DNA of 7,854 nt from Bacillota bacterium (GTDB lineage: Bacteria; Bacillota; Sulfobacillia; RBS10-35; JAJYVM01), in the NCBI GenBank assembly GCA_021792015.1, contig JAJYVM010000166.1:1-7854 (forward strand), read 5' to 3'. Below, piece by piece: positions 1 through 5,103 of the stretch (positions within the stretch are counted from its first letter, which is position 1; every line of letters begins with the position of its first letter). The position numbers and the translations under genes were made by a program. The notes beneath the pieces were generated by a model. That model was not told where the DNA came from. It made no database searches and saw only the letters and a list, made by a program, of their open reading frames with translations.

Positions 1-103
1 AGTCGTCGGTCAGCCCGCTGACCTCCTCACCCCGCCAGCGCCGGCTCGCCACCGCCGCCAGCACCTCCGGCCACCCCACCCGCGCCCCGGCCTTGCCTTC
101 CAT
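1..103 (-). CDS. N-terminal fragment of an unidentified protein (gene leaves the window)
   Basis: An ATG at 103-101 opens a minus-strand reading frame that stays open for 34 codons to the window edge. It begins MEGKAGARVGWPEVL and continues with an amphipathic, Arg/Trp-containing segment (around residues 11-25) and an acidic stretch. The start is chosen because a strong Shine-Dalgarno sequence (GGAAGGA, 119-113) sits 9 bases upstream. Third codon positions are almost all G or C, like the certain genes here. There is no signal peptide or membrane segment in the visible part. I do not recognise the family and give no function. It reads in the same direction as the yebC cluster but is separated from it by about 460 non-coding bases, so it is probably its own transcription unit. 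Confidence 0.6.
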   Translation of the reverse strand, partial: MEGKAGARVGWPEVLAAVASRRWRGEEVSGLTDD

Positions 104-112
104 CCGCCACCG

Positions 113-119
113 TCCTTCC
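113..119 (-). promoter_or_regulatory. Ribosome binding site of the partial gene
   Basis: GGAAGGA on the minus strand, 9 bases before the ATG at 103. It is among the best ribosome binding sites in the window and is the main reason for calling a gene from only 34 visible codons. Confidence 0.6.
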
Positions 120-435
120 GAGCCCGGGCCGCTCACGCTGCCCGCCGCGGGTGGCGGCGTGCGGATCCCGGCGATGGAACACGCGGGGACCGGGTGCGCC
201 GGCCGGCCGCCGGGCGCGCCTCGCGCGGGCCCGCCCCGGCTGTCGGGGCGCGGCTGGCGCGGGCGATGGCCCTCCGGCAGGCCACGCTCACATGTTCGAC
301 ACGCAGGGGAGATCTATGACCGGGGCCGCAGCCGCAACCGGCGCGCCGGCAAGCCGACGATCTGAACTTCGCACGCTCGCGGTCCAACGACATGGCCCCC
401 TCATCCGTGAGGATGCTGCCGCCGCCTCGGGGACT

Positions 436-463
436 ATTATCGTCGCCCGCCCGTCCCGGTGAA
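436..463 (-). promoter_or_regulatory. Candidate promoter for the partial gene
   Basis: On the minus strand TTCACC (463-458) is followed after 16 bases by GATAAT (441-436), resembling a housekeeping sigma -35/-10 pair (4/6 and 5/6 matches). It lies in one of the few A/T-containing patches of this region. If used, it would give a 5' leader of about 320 bases before the ATG at 103. The match is imperfect and no other evidence supports it. Confidence 0.3.
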
Positions 464-478
464 GTTCGGGTGCCCATA

Positions 479-515
479 CCCCGCCCCGGCCCCGCCGCCC
501 CGGCCCCGCCGGCCC
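479..515 (-). other. G-quadruplex-forming tract
   Basis: The minus strand carries five runs of four G (507-504, 501-498, 493-490, 487-484, 482-479) separated by loops of 2, 4, 2 and 1 bases, preceded by a run of three G (515-513). This exceeds the usual criterion of four G-runs with short loops. It is flanked by a 6-bp inverted repeat, GGGTGC at 468-473 and GCACCC at 520-525 on the plus strand. It lies about 50 bases beyond the stop codon of the yebC cluster, on the transcribed-sense strand. It could impede polymerase or stabilise a 3' end. Folding is predicted from sequence only. Confidence 0.5.
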
Positions 516-561
516 GACAGCACCCTCCCACGCGCGCTCCGGACTCGCGCGGCGGCGCCGG

Positions 562-678
562 TCAGACGCGCAGGGCGCCGGCATAGGGTCCGGCCCCATG
601 GCGCAGCAGAAACAGTGCCGCCGCCCCGATGGCGATCAGCAGCACGGCGAGGGCCAGGCGAGTGCGAATCACGCTCAT
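562..678 (-). CDS. Small single-span membrane protein, 38 residues, hypothetical
   Basis: An ATG at 678-676 begins 19 bases after the GH84 stop codon and runs 38 codons to TGA at 564-562. The product starts MSVIRTR, giving a positively charged N-terminus. An uninterrupted hydrophobic stretch of about 18 residues (8-25, rich in Leu, Ala, Ile and Val, ending LFLL) then makes one transmembrane helix, followed by a short polar tail with Gly, Pro and Tyr. The charge pattern predicts an N-in orientation. Codon third positions are mostly G/C, in line with the neighbours. The ribosome binding site is weak (GAGGCGGG, more than 10 bases upstream), so translation may be coupled to the gene above. No family is recognised. 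It could be a genuine small membrane protein of the yebC unit or a chance ORF. Confidence 0.45.
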   Translation of the reverse strand: MSVIRTRLALAVLLIAIGAAALFLLRHGAGPYAGALRV

Positions 679-697
679 GCGGTAGAGGCTGCCCGCC

Positions 698-1975
698 TCA
701 CCCGTGCCCCACTCGCGCCGGCTCCGCCCTGAGCAGGCTGCCGGCAAGCGCCAGCAGCGGCTCGCCGATCTCGGTCGCATCGGCCCGCAGATCCCCAAGC
801 TGCACCGTCAGAGCCGCGCGGTCGCCTCCCGTCAGGGCCCCCCGGACCAGCGCCGCCGCCCGCGCCAGCTTGACGCCCCATGCCGCGACCTCGTCGGCCA
901 GGCCGGCAACCGCCGCGCCCGCCAGCGCATCCGGCAAACCCTCCAGCGCGCTCAGCTCCGCCTCCACCTGCTCTGGCACGGCTCCGCCCGCCGCGGCCGC
1001 GCTGGAGAGCCGCTCCATCAACCGCGCCGCGGGCTGCCGGCGCGGGTCGAGGTGGCTCTGGCGCTGAAAGGACACCAACCGCTCAAGGGATGCGGCCGCC
1101 GGCCCGCCGACCTCCGCCACGGCCGCCCGCAGGGCCGCCTCCGGCTCGTACCGCACCGGGTCGCGCAGGTAGGCCGCGTAGGTCAGGAGCGGCACGAGAG
1201 AAGCCCGTGCCTGCCGCATGGAGTTGACCAGCACGCCGGCCAGGGCCTGCGGCAGGTCCGCCGCCCGCCCCGTCACGGGGCCGAGGAAGAGCCGCCGCGG
1301 GTTGCAATCGTTGACCGGGTAGTTGTCCCAGAGCACGGGCCGCCGGCCGACGCAGCGGGCGAACGCCCGGGCCTCGGCCGCCGTGATGCGCTCGCAGAGC
1401 ACTGCCGGCCCCATCCAGACGACATCGATCTCCGCATTGAGCAGATCGTCCAGCGCCGCCAGGTACGGCGAGGCCACGGTCCCGCAGCACTCGGTGGGCA
1501 CCAGCATCAGGTGGAAGGGCTCCCTGATGGTCTGCTGCTCGCGGTGGAGCCAGTTCGCAAGGTAGGCGTGCGCGGCGCCGGGCTCCCCCCTGAAGCGGCG
1601 CGCGTCGATCTCGCCGAGGGTCGGGGCGGTGTCATCGAACGAGAGCATCGCCCCGTCGAAGCCGAACCCCCGCATCTGCGCCACCTTGCCCGACAGCGCG
1701 TGGAAATCGTCCCCGTCCGAGAAGCGCATGTCGAGTCCGGGATGGACGCTGTAGACGAGGCGGATGCCCGCGGCGGCCGCGGCCTGCCCCAGCTCGCGGA
1801 ACCGGGCGGCCTCCTCGCCGTCGTAGAGCTCCCGCCAGCGGGTCCTGTGCTTCGGCTCGTCCTTTGGCGCGTACACGTACGTGTCGAACCCGTGCCGGGC
1901 GGCCAGCGCCAGCACCTGCAGCCGGGCCTCATGGCTCCAGGGCTCGCCGTGGAACCCCTCGACGATCCCCCGCAC
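698..1975 (-). CDS. GH84-family beta-N-acetylglucosaminidase (protein O-GlcNAcase-like), cytoplasmic
   Basis: This 425-residue protein carries a GH84 catalytic barrel at about residues 1-265. It has GIVEGFHGEPWSHEAR at the first strand, YAPKDE (35-40, with the substrate-contact Lys38), the catalytic Asp114-Asp115 pair in SFDDT, PTE at 160-162, WDNYPVND (216-223) and Asn251. In GH84 enzymes these residues hydrolyse terminal beta-GlcNAc by substrate-assisted catalysis through the N-acetyl group. The rest is an Ala/Leu-rich helical region. No signal peptide is present, so it should act in the cytoplasm. Two positions that are Tyr in characterised enzymes (GFYG and PTEY) are His9 and Cys163 here. 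The frame stays open far upstream into yebC. I start at GTG 1975, which has a G-run 9 bases before it and leaves a 41-base gap after yebC. TTG at 1984 is the alternative. The substrate is unknown: O-GlcNAc-protein or a GlcNAc-containing fragment. Confidence 0.9.
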   Translation of the reverse strand: MRGIVEGFHGEPWSHEARLQVLALAARHGFDTYVYAPKDEPKHRTRWRELYDGEEAARFRELGQAAAAAGIRLVYSVHPGLDMRFSDGDDFHALSGKVAQMRGFGFDGAMLSFDDTAPTLGEIDARRFRGEPGAAHAYLANWLHREQQTIREPFHLMLVPTECCGTVASPYLAALDDLLNAEIDVVWMGPAVLCERITAAEARAFARCVGRRPVLWDNYPVNDCNPRRLFLGPVTGRAADLPQALAGVLVNSMRQARASLVPLLTYAAYLRDPVRYEPEAALRAAVAEVGGPAAASLERLVSFQRQSHLDPRRQPAARLMERLSSAAAAGGAVPEQVEAELSALEGLPDALAGAAVAGLADEVAAWGVKLARAAALVRGALTGGDRAALTVQLGDLRADATEIGEPLLALAGSLLRAEPARVGHG

Positions 1976-2016
1976 TCCGGCCAACCCCCAGCCCGCCGGT
2001 TCCTTCAGGGCGCGAC

Positions 2017-2766
2017 CTAGAGCGCGACCTCCGCCTCGTCCTCCAGCAGGTTGGTGTGCACCGCCTGCACGTCGTCGTGCTCGTCCAGGGCCTCGACCAG
2101 GTGCGCCAGCGTTTCGGCGTCCTTGCCCTCGATGCGGATCTGGTTTTTCGGCACCATGGTGAGCTCGGCGTCCACGAAGCTGACCCCGTGGCCCTCCAGC
2201 GCCGACTTGACGGCGTAGAAGTCCTGGGGCGCCGTCACGATCTCGAAGGCGTCGTCCAGCGTGCGGACATCCTCCGCCCCTGCCTCCAGGGCCAGCTCCA
2301 GCATCCGCTCCTCGTCGGGCGCCCCCGACCCGCGCTCCACCGTCAGCACGCCCTTCCTGTCGAACATCCATGCCACCGAGCCCGACTCGCCCAGGTTGCC
2401 GCCGTTGCGCGAGAAGAGGTAGCGGACCTCCCCCGCCGTGCGGTTGCGGTTGTCCGTGGCGATCTCCAGCAGGATGGCCACCCCGCCGGGCCCGTAGCCC
2501 TCGTAGAGCAGCTCCTCGAAGTTCGCCCCGTCCGCCCCGGCCCCCGAGCCGCGCTCGATGGCCCGCTTGATGTTGTCGGCCGGCACCCCGGCCTCGCGCG
2601 CGTGGTCCACGGCCAGGCGCAGGCGCGTATTGCCGTCGGGGTCGCCCCCGCCGCTGCGGGCGGCCAGGGTGATCTCCTTGGCCATCTTCGAGTAAACCGC
2701 GCCCTTCTTGGCATCCTGGCGCGACTTGCGATGAATGCGGTTATGCCACTTCGAATGGCCTGACAC
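2017..2766 (-). CDS. yebC: YebC/PmpR-family (TACO1-type) regulatory protein
   Basis: This 249-residue protein is clearly a full-length YebC: the N-terminus MSGHSKWHNRIHRK, then QDAKKGAVYSKMAKEIT, GGGDPDGNTRL, YEGYGPGGVA, TDNRNRTAGEVR and GGNLGESGSVAWMF, in family order. Family members were described as DNA-binding transcriptional regulators. More recent work ties the YebC/TACO1 group to helping ribosomes through proline-rich stretches, and which role applies here cannot be told from sequence. The start is GTG at 2766-2764, giving the canonical SGHSKW opening, with GGGGGAG (2778-2772) 5 bases before it. The usual partner ruvC does not follow. Instead a GH84 glycosidase lies 41 bases downstream on the same strand. 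An extended -10 promoter lies just upstream, so transcription is likely independent of nadE. Confidence 0.97.
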   Translation of the reverse strand: MSGHSKWHNRIHRKSRQDAKKGAVYSKMAKEITLAARSGGGDPDGNTRLRLAVDHAREAGVPADNIKRAIERGSGAGADGANFEELLYEGYGPGGVAILLEIATDNRNRTAGEVRYLFSRNGGNLGESGSVAWMFDRKGVLTVERGSGAPDEERMLELALEAGAEDVRTLDDAFEIVTAPQDFYAVKSALEGHGVSFVDAELTMVPKNQIRIEGKDAETLAHLVEALDEHDDVQAVHTNLLEDEAEVAL

Positions 2767-2771
2767 ACGCG

Positions 2772-2778
2772 CTCCCCC
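2772..2778 (-). promoter_or_regulatory. Ribosome binding site of yebC
   Basis: GGGGGAG on the minus strand ends 5 bases before the GTG at 2766. It fixes the yebC start and supports GTG initiation. Confidence 0.6.
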
Positions 2779-2805
2779 ACTTTGTGCTGACGATCCGACA
2801 ACGCC

Positions 2806-2814
2806 ATTCTAGCA
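2806..2814 (-). promoter_or_regulatory. Extended -10 promoter of the yebC unit
   Basis: The minus strand reads TGC-TAGAAT (2814-2806): a TGn extension plus a -10 hexamer matching TATAAT at 5 of 6 positions. No good -35 is seen at 16-18 bases, which is common for extended -10 promoters. The expected start of transcription near 2799 gives a short leader of about 33 bases containing the yebC ribosome binding site. A perfect palindrome (2832-2815) ends immediately before the TGn. Confidence 0.5.
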
Positions 2815-2832
2815 TGGCGCCCTCAGGCGCCA
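2815..2832. repeat. Perfect inverted repeat between nadE and yebC (terminator stem or operator)
   Basis: TGGCGCC (2815-2821) and GGCGCCA (2826-2832) form a perfect 7-bp stem with a 4-base loop (CTCA on the plus strand). It lies 53 bases past the nadE stop and touches the extended -10 element of yebC, occupying the spacer where sigma and polymerase sit. No T-run follows on either strand, so it is not a textbook intrinsic terminator. Its position would suit a repressor site, a Rho-independent-like stem, or both. Confidence 0.4.
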
Positions 2833-2885
2833 CGGTAGGCGGGTACCCTGCGGGTTCCAGCCGCGACGGCGGCGCCGGCGAAGGC

Positions 2886-3614
2886 TCACAGCTCGGCGAT
2901 GGGCGGCAGCCGCCGCTTGTGCGCGCTTGCCCGCTGGCGTGCCCGCACACGCTCCGCCACGGCCGCATCGACCTGCCCGCCCAGCAGGTACCGGTCGAGG
3001 TCGGCGTAGGTCAGCCCCATCTCCGCCTCGTCCGTCTGCCCCTCCCAGAGCCCGGCCGACGGCGGCTTGTCGATGATGGGCCCGGGCACGCCCAGCTCGG
3101 CGGCCAGCGTCCGCACCTGCGTCTTGACCAGCCCGCCGAGGGGCAGCAGGTCCACCCCGCCGTCGCCGTACTTGGTGAAGTAGCCCATCTCCAGCTCGCT
3201 GCGGTTGCCGGTGCCCACCACGAGGTAGTTGTGCAGGTTGGCGTGGAAGTACAGGGTGGCCATGCGCAGCCGAGGCTTCAAATTGGCGCGCGCGAGCGCG
3301 CGCCAAGCCTCCGCTCCGTGCGGGTCGTACTGCGAGAGCAGGGTGTCGTAGGCAGGCCCCAGGTCGATCTCCCGCGCCGCCAGCTTGGCGTGGCCCGCCG
3401 CCAGCCGCGCGTGCTCGGCGTCCAGCGGCAGGCTGTGGCAGGGCATGATCAGGCCGAGGCTGGCCTCCGGGAAGGCCCGCGCACAGAGCACCGCCACCAC
3501 CGAGGAGTCGATCCCGCCCGAAAGGCCCACGATCAGCCCCGCGCCGCCGCCGGCCTCCACCTGGGCGCGCAGCCACGCCACCAGGGCCTGCGCCCGCCGC
3601 GCCTCATCCGCCAC
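2886..3614 (-). CDS. nadE: Ammonia-dependent NAD+ synthetase
   Basis: NadE makes NAD+ from deamido-NAD+, ATP and ammonia, the last step of cytosolic NAD biosynthesis. The 242-residue product has the PP-loop ATP-pyrophosphatase motif SGGIDSS (32-38), the segment NLKPRLRMATLYFHAN (111-126), GTGNRSELEMGYFTKYGDGG (134-153) and LPLGGLVKT (157-165). It also has the IIDKPPSAGLWEGQTDE loop that covers the active site. There is no N-terminal nitrilase-type glutaminase domain, so free ammonia (or a separate donor) is the nitrogen source. Length fits the short single-domain class. The start GTG at 3614 has AGGGGG 8 bases upstream. An earlier GTG at 3623 (three residues longer) is possible. It follows the nucleotidyltransferase-like gene by 35 bases (26 if the earlier GTG is used), so the two are probably co-transcribed. 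Confidence 0.95.
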   Translation of the reverse strand: MADEARRAQALVAWLRAQVEAGGGAGLIVGLSGGIDSSVVAVLCARAFPEASLGLIMPCHSLPLDAEHARLAAGHAKLAAREIDLGPAYDTLLSQYDPHGAEAWRALARANLKPRLRMATLYFHANLHNYLVVGTGNRSELEMGYFTKYGDGGVDLLPLGGLVKTQVRTLAAELGVPGPIIDKPPSAGLWEGQTDEAEMGLTYADLDRYLLGGQVDAAVAERVRARQRASAHKRRLPPIAEL

Positions 3615-3649
3615 CGCAGCCACCCCCTGCCCCGTGTATCAAAAGCGGC

Positions 3650-4705
3650 TCAGTCCCGCAACTGGTCGCATAGGCACCACAGCCCGCCCGAGACCAGGCA
3701 GTGGCCGCCGAGCACCACGGGGACAGGGCAGGCCGCCGCGGCCCGGGTGAGCGCCCGCAGGCGATGCTCGCCCACATGGTCGTCCTGGCCGAGGTCGCTG
3801 TAGAAGCGGTCGGCTTCGCTCGCCTCCCACGCCATCGCCAGGGGGCGGGTGTCGAAGAACACGGCCTCGCAGACCCCGGCCGCCGCCGCCAGGAGCCGCT
3901 CGGGGCCGAGCGCCGCCACCAGGCCCCCGGCCTGCAGCCCGTCCATCCCCTGCGCCTTCATCCCGCGCTGCTCGGAGAGCACATGCAGGCGCCAGCGCGC
4001 CATCATGTCCAGGTGGCTCAGCAGGTCGCTGGGCACGCGCCCGAAGATGCCGAGGCTGGGGCGGTTGCCGCCCAGGCGGGCGACCGCCGCATCCAGGCCC
4101 GGCATCCGCCAGGGCAGCTCGTCCAGGGCGGCGCCGATCGCCGGTCCCCGCGGCCGCAGCGTGCGCAGGACCATGGCATCGGTGGGGGTGTCGAGGTCGA
4201 AGTGGAGACGGCCCGCGTTGGGGATCAGCACGCGGCGGTACCCCAGGGCGCGCAGCGCCCGGGGCAGCGAGTTGTCGATGGGAGGCAGGTCCGTCCAGAG
4301 CAGGCCCTGGGGGTGGTTGCAGGCCACCATGTCGGCCGACCCGGGGGCGTTGGCCACCACCACGCGCTCATCCGCCGCCAGCGCACGGTAGGTGAAGGCG
4401 AAGTCCTCGGGGTGGAAGAGGGGGCAGGCGCCGCCGCCCAGCGCCAGCACGGCCGCGGGCTGAAAGCGGCGCACGGCGTCCTGCAGGGTGCGCCCGAAGT
4501 GGAAGTCGGTCGCGGGCGTGCGGACCACCTCGGCGCCGTGGGCCGCCGCCGCCCGCGCGAGCTCGGGATAGGACGTGTAGACCGCCACCCGGCCCTGCGG
4601 GGCCAGGGCGGCGAAGCGGTCGACCAGGTCGAGGACGTTGCCCGCACGCACGCGGGCCAGGGTGCGGGACGGCCCGTCCGCGCGGGGACCACCCTCGCAG
4701 ATCAC
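3650..4705 (-). CDS. Uncharacterised protein with a nucleotidyltransferase-like (GT-A fold) N-terminal half
   Basis: The 351-residue product is soluble, without signal peptide or membrane segment. Residues 1-185 have a layout resembling MobA/CofC-like NTP transferases: a Gly-rich loop after the first strand (ICEGGP), then GRVAVYTSYPE, then VLALGGGACPLFHPEDF (86-102) and HFDLDTPTDAM (168-178). The usual metal-binding Asp of the 'GDxPL' position is replaced by Gly in GGGACPLF, so the fold may be non-catalytic or have changed chemistry. Residues 215-351 form a second domain I do not recognise, with SEQRGMKA, FFDTRPL, SEADRFYSDLG and VVLGGHCLVSGGL. The latter two look like conserved active or binding motifs. 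The GTG start at 4705 lacks a well-spaced Shine-Dalgarno (GGAGG is 17 bases off), and the frame is open upstream to a TGA at about 4765 with only CTG codons available. It precedes nadE closely. A role near NAD or nucleotide metabolism is inference only. Confidence 0.8.
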   Translation of the reverse strand: MICEGGPRADGPSRTLARVRAGNVLDLVDRFAALAPQGRVAVYTSYPELARAAAAHGAEVVRTPATDFHFGRTLQDAVRRFQPAAVLALGGGACPLFHPEDFAFTYRALAADERVVVANAPGSADMVACNHPQGLLWTDLPPIDNSLPRALRALGYRRVLIPNAGRLHFDLDTPTDAMVLRTLRPRGPAIGAALDELPWRMPGLDAAVARLGGNRPSLGIFGRVPSDLLSHLDMMARWRLHVLSEQRGMKAQGMDGLQAGGLVAALGPERLLAAAAGVCEAVFFDTRPLAMAWEASEADRFYSDLGQDDHVGEHRLRALTRAAAACPVPVVLGGHCLVSGGLWCLCDQLRD

Positions 4706-4756
4706 GTGCAGGACGCCGGCCGCCTCCGCGACCGGGGCCCATTCCGCCGACTCCAG

Positions 4757-4767
4757 CGTGTATCACG
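4757..4767. repeat. Short inverted repeat upstream of the nucleotidyltransferase-like gene
   Basis: CGTG-TAT-CACG is a perfect 4-bp inverted repeat around a 3-base centre, about 50 bases before the GTG start. Nine of its bases (CGTGTATCA, 4757-4765) recur exactly at 3633-3641, just upstream of nadE. It could be a regulator box for both genes or chance. Confidence 0.25.
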
Positions 4768-5031
4768 GCTTTCTCCGCGGGGATCCGCCGCTGCGGGGCG
4801 CATCCCTGCGGCGGGGGAGGTTCGGCATCGCGGGCGGCCCCTTCCTGCATCGGCGCCGCGGGCGCCCCAGGCGAGAGGTCGTCGCAGTGGCCGCTCCACG
4901 CCATGTGCGGGCTGCGTACGGAAGGGGCCCCGCGCTACGATGAAGCAAGCAGAGAGGAACGAAGCAGGGGACGAGGAGATGCAGATCTTGGCGCGGCTTC
5001 GCCGGCGACGCCCGCGTGCGGGCCCCCAGGC

Positions 5032-5081
5032 CTTGGCAGCCGGCGCGGGGCGGCGCTCGTTGCGCTGAACGGCTTGGCAGC
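5032..5081 (+). repeat. Direct repeat CTTGGCAGC in the pdhA upstream region
   Basis: The 9-mer CTTGGCAGC occurs at 5032-5040 and 5073-5081, 41 bases apart (about four helical turns), ending 22 bases before the pdhA start. Same-face spacing would suit cooperative binding of a regulator. Each copy contains TTGGCA, a -35-like sequence, but no good -10 follows at the right distance. Confidence 0.25.
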
Positions 5082-5089
5082 GATACCCT

Positions 5090-5094
5090 GGAGG
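5090..5094 (+). promoter_or_regulatory. Ribosome binding site of pdhA
   Basis: GGAGG, 9 bases before the GTG at 5104. It decides the start within a frame that is open from 4903, because the upstream residues have no resemblance to E1 alpha proteins. Confidence 0.65.
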
Positions 5095-5103
5095 CCGCGA
5101 GGT

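Larger units (their letters stand above)
104..561. other. Intergenic region between the yebC cluster and the partial gene
   Basis: This stretch of about 460 bases carries no convincing gene. Frames open across it have poor codon-position bias and no family resemblance. On the minus strand it holds, in order of transcription, the 3' flank of the small membrane ORF, a G-quadruplex-like tract (515-479), a candidate promoter (463-436), and then about 320 bases of very GC-rich potential leader. That leader contains several self-complementary blocks: CCGGCGCGCCGG at 338-349, GGCCGGCC near 201-208, and overlapping short hairpins around 400-412. No intrinsic terminator with a T-run is visible. I compared it by eye with common riboswitch and T-box landmarks and found no match. 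Confidence 0.5.
4706..5103. other. Divergent intergenic region between the nadE unit and the pdh operon
   Basis: About 400 bases without a supported gene, which must hold the promoters of both divergent units. Seen here: a short inverted repeat CGTG-TAT-CACG (4757-4767) upstream of the minus-strand gene; the GGGGCCCC palindrome (4924-4931); and a -10-like TACGAT (4936-4941, plus) without a clear -35. Further along are a strikingly purine-rich stretch (about 4940-4983), a hairpin GCCCG-CGTG-CGGGC (5010-5023) and a direct repeat CTTGGCAGC (5032-5040 and 5073-5081). The pdhA ribosome binding site lies at 5090-5094. A 42-codon ORF (4940-5068, plus) could be a leader peptide but is unsupported. 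Confidence 0.5.

Noticed and set aside
316..462. Plus-strand ORF of 48 codons with AGGGGAG upstream
   Set aside because: The spacing to the ATG is only 4 bases, third-position bias is weaker than in the real genes, and the translation is low complexity.
1976..2371. N-terminal extension of the GH84 gene into yebC
   Set aside because: The extra residues are yebC read in another frame (Gly/Arg/Ala-rich, no homology), and the GH84 fold begins right after the chosen GTG.
2815..2832. Intrinsic terminator of nadE
   Set aside because: The stem is perfect but no T-run follows on the minus strand, so I list it as an inverted repeat of uncertain function.
704..3803. Long plus-strand ORFs 704-2020, 1864-2763 and 2784-3803
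   Set aside because: They lie antisense to the GH84, yebC and nadE genes, have Arg/Pro/His-rich translations with no family resemblance, and arise from the high GC content, which makes stop codons rare.
3701..5068. Plus-strand ORF of 455 codons
   Set aside because: Most of it is antisense to the nucleotidyltransferase-like gene and its composition is typical of a shadow frame. Only its last 42 codons lie in intergenic DNA and are noted separately.
4936..5100. T-box or riboswitch leader before pdhA
   Set aside because: The GATGAAG-like opening resembles a T-box start, but the conserved T-box sequence and specifier arrangement are absent and the leader is too short.
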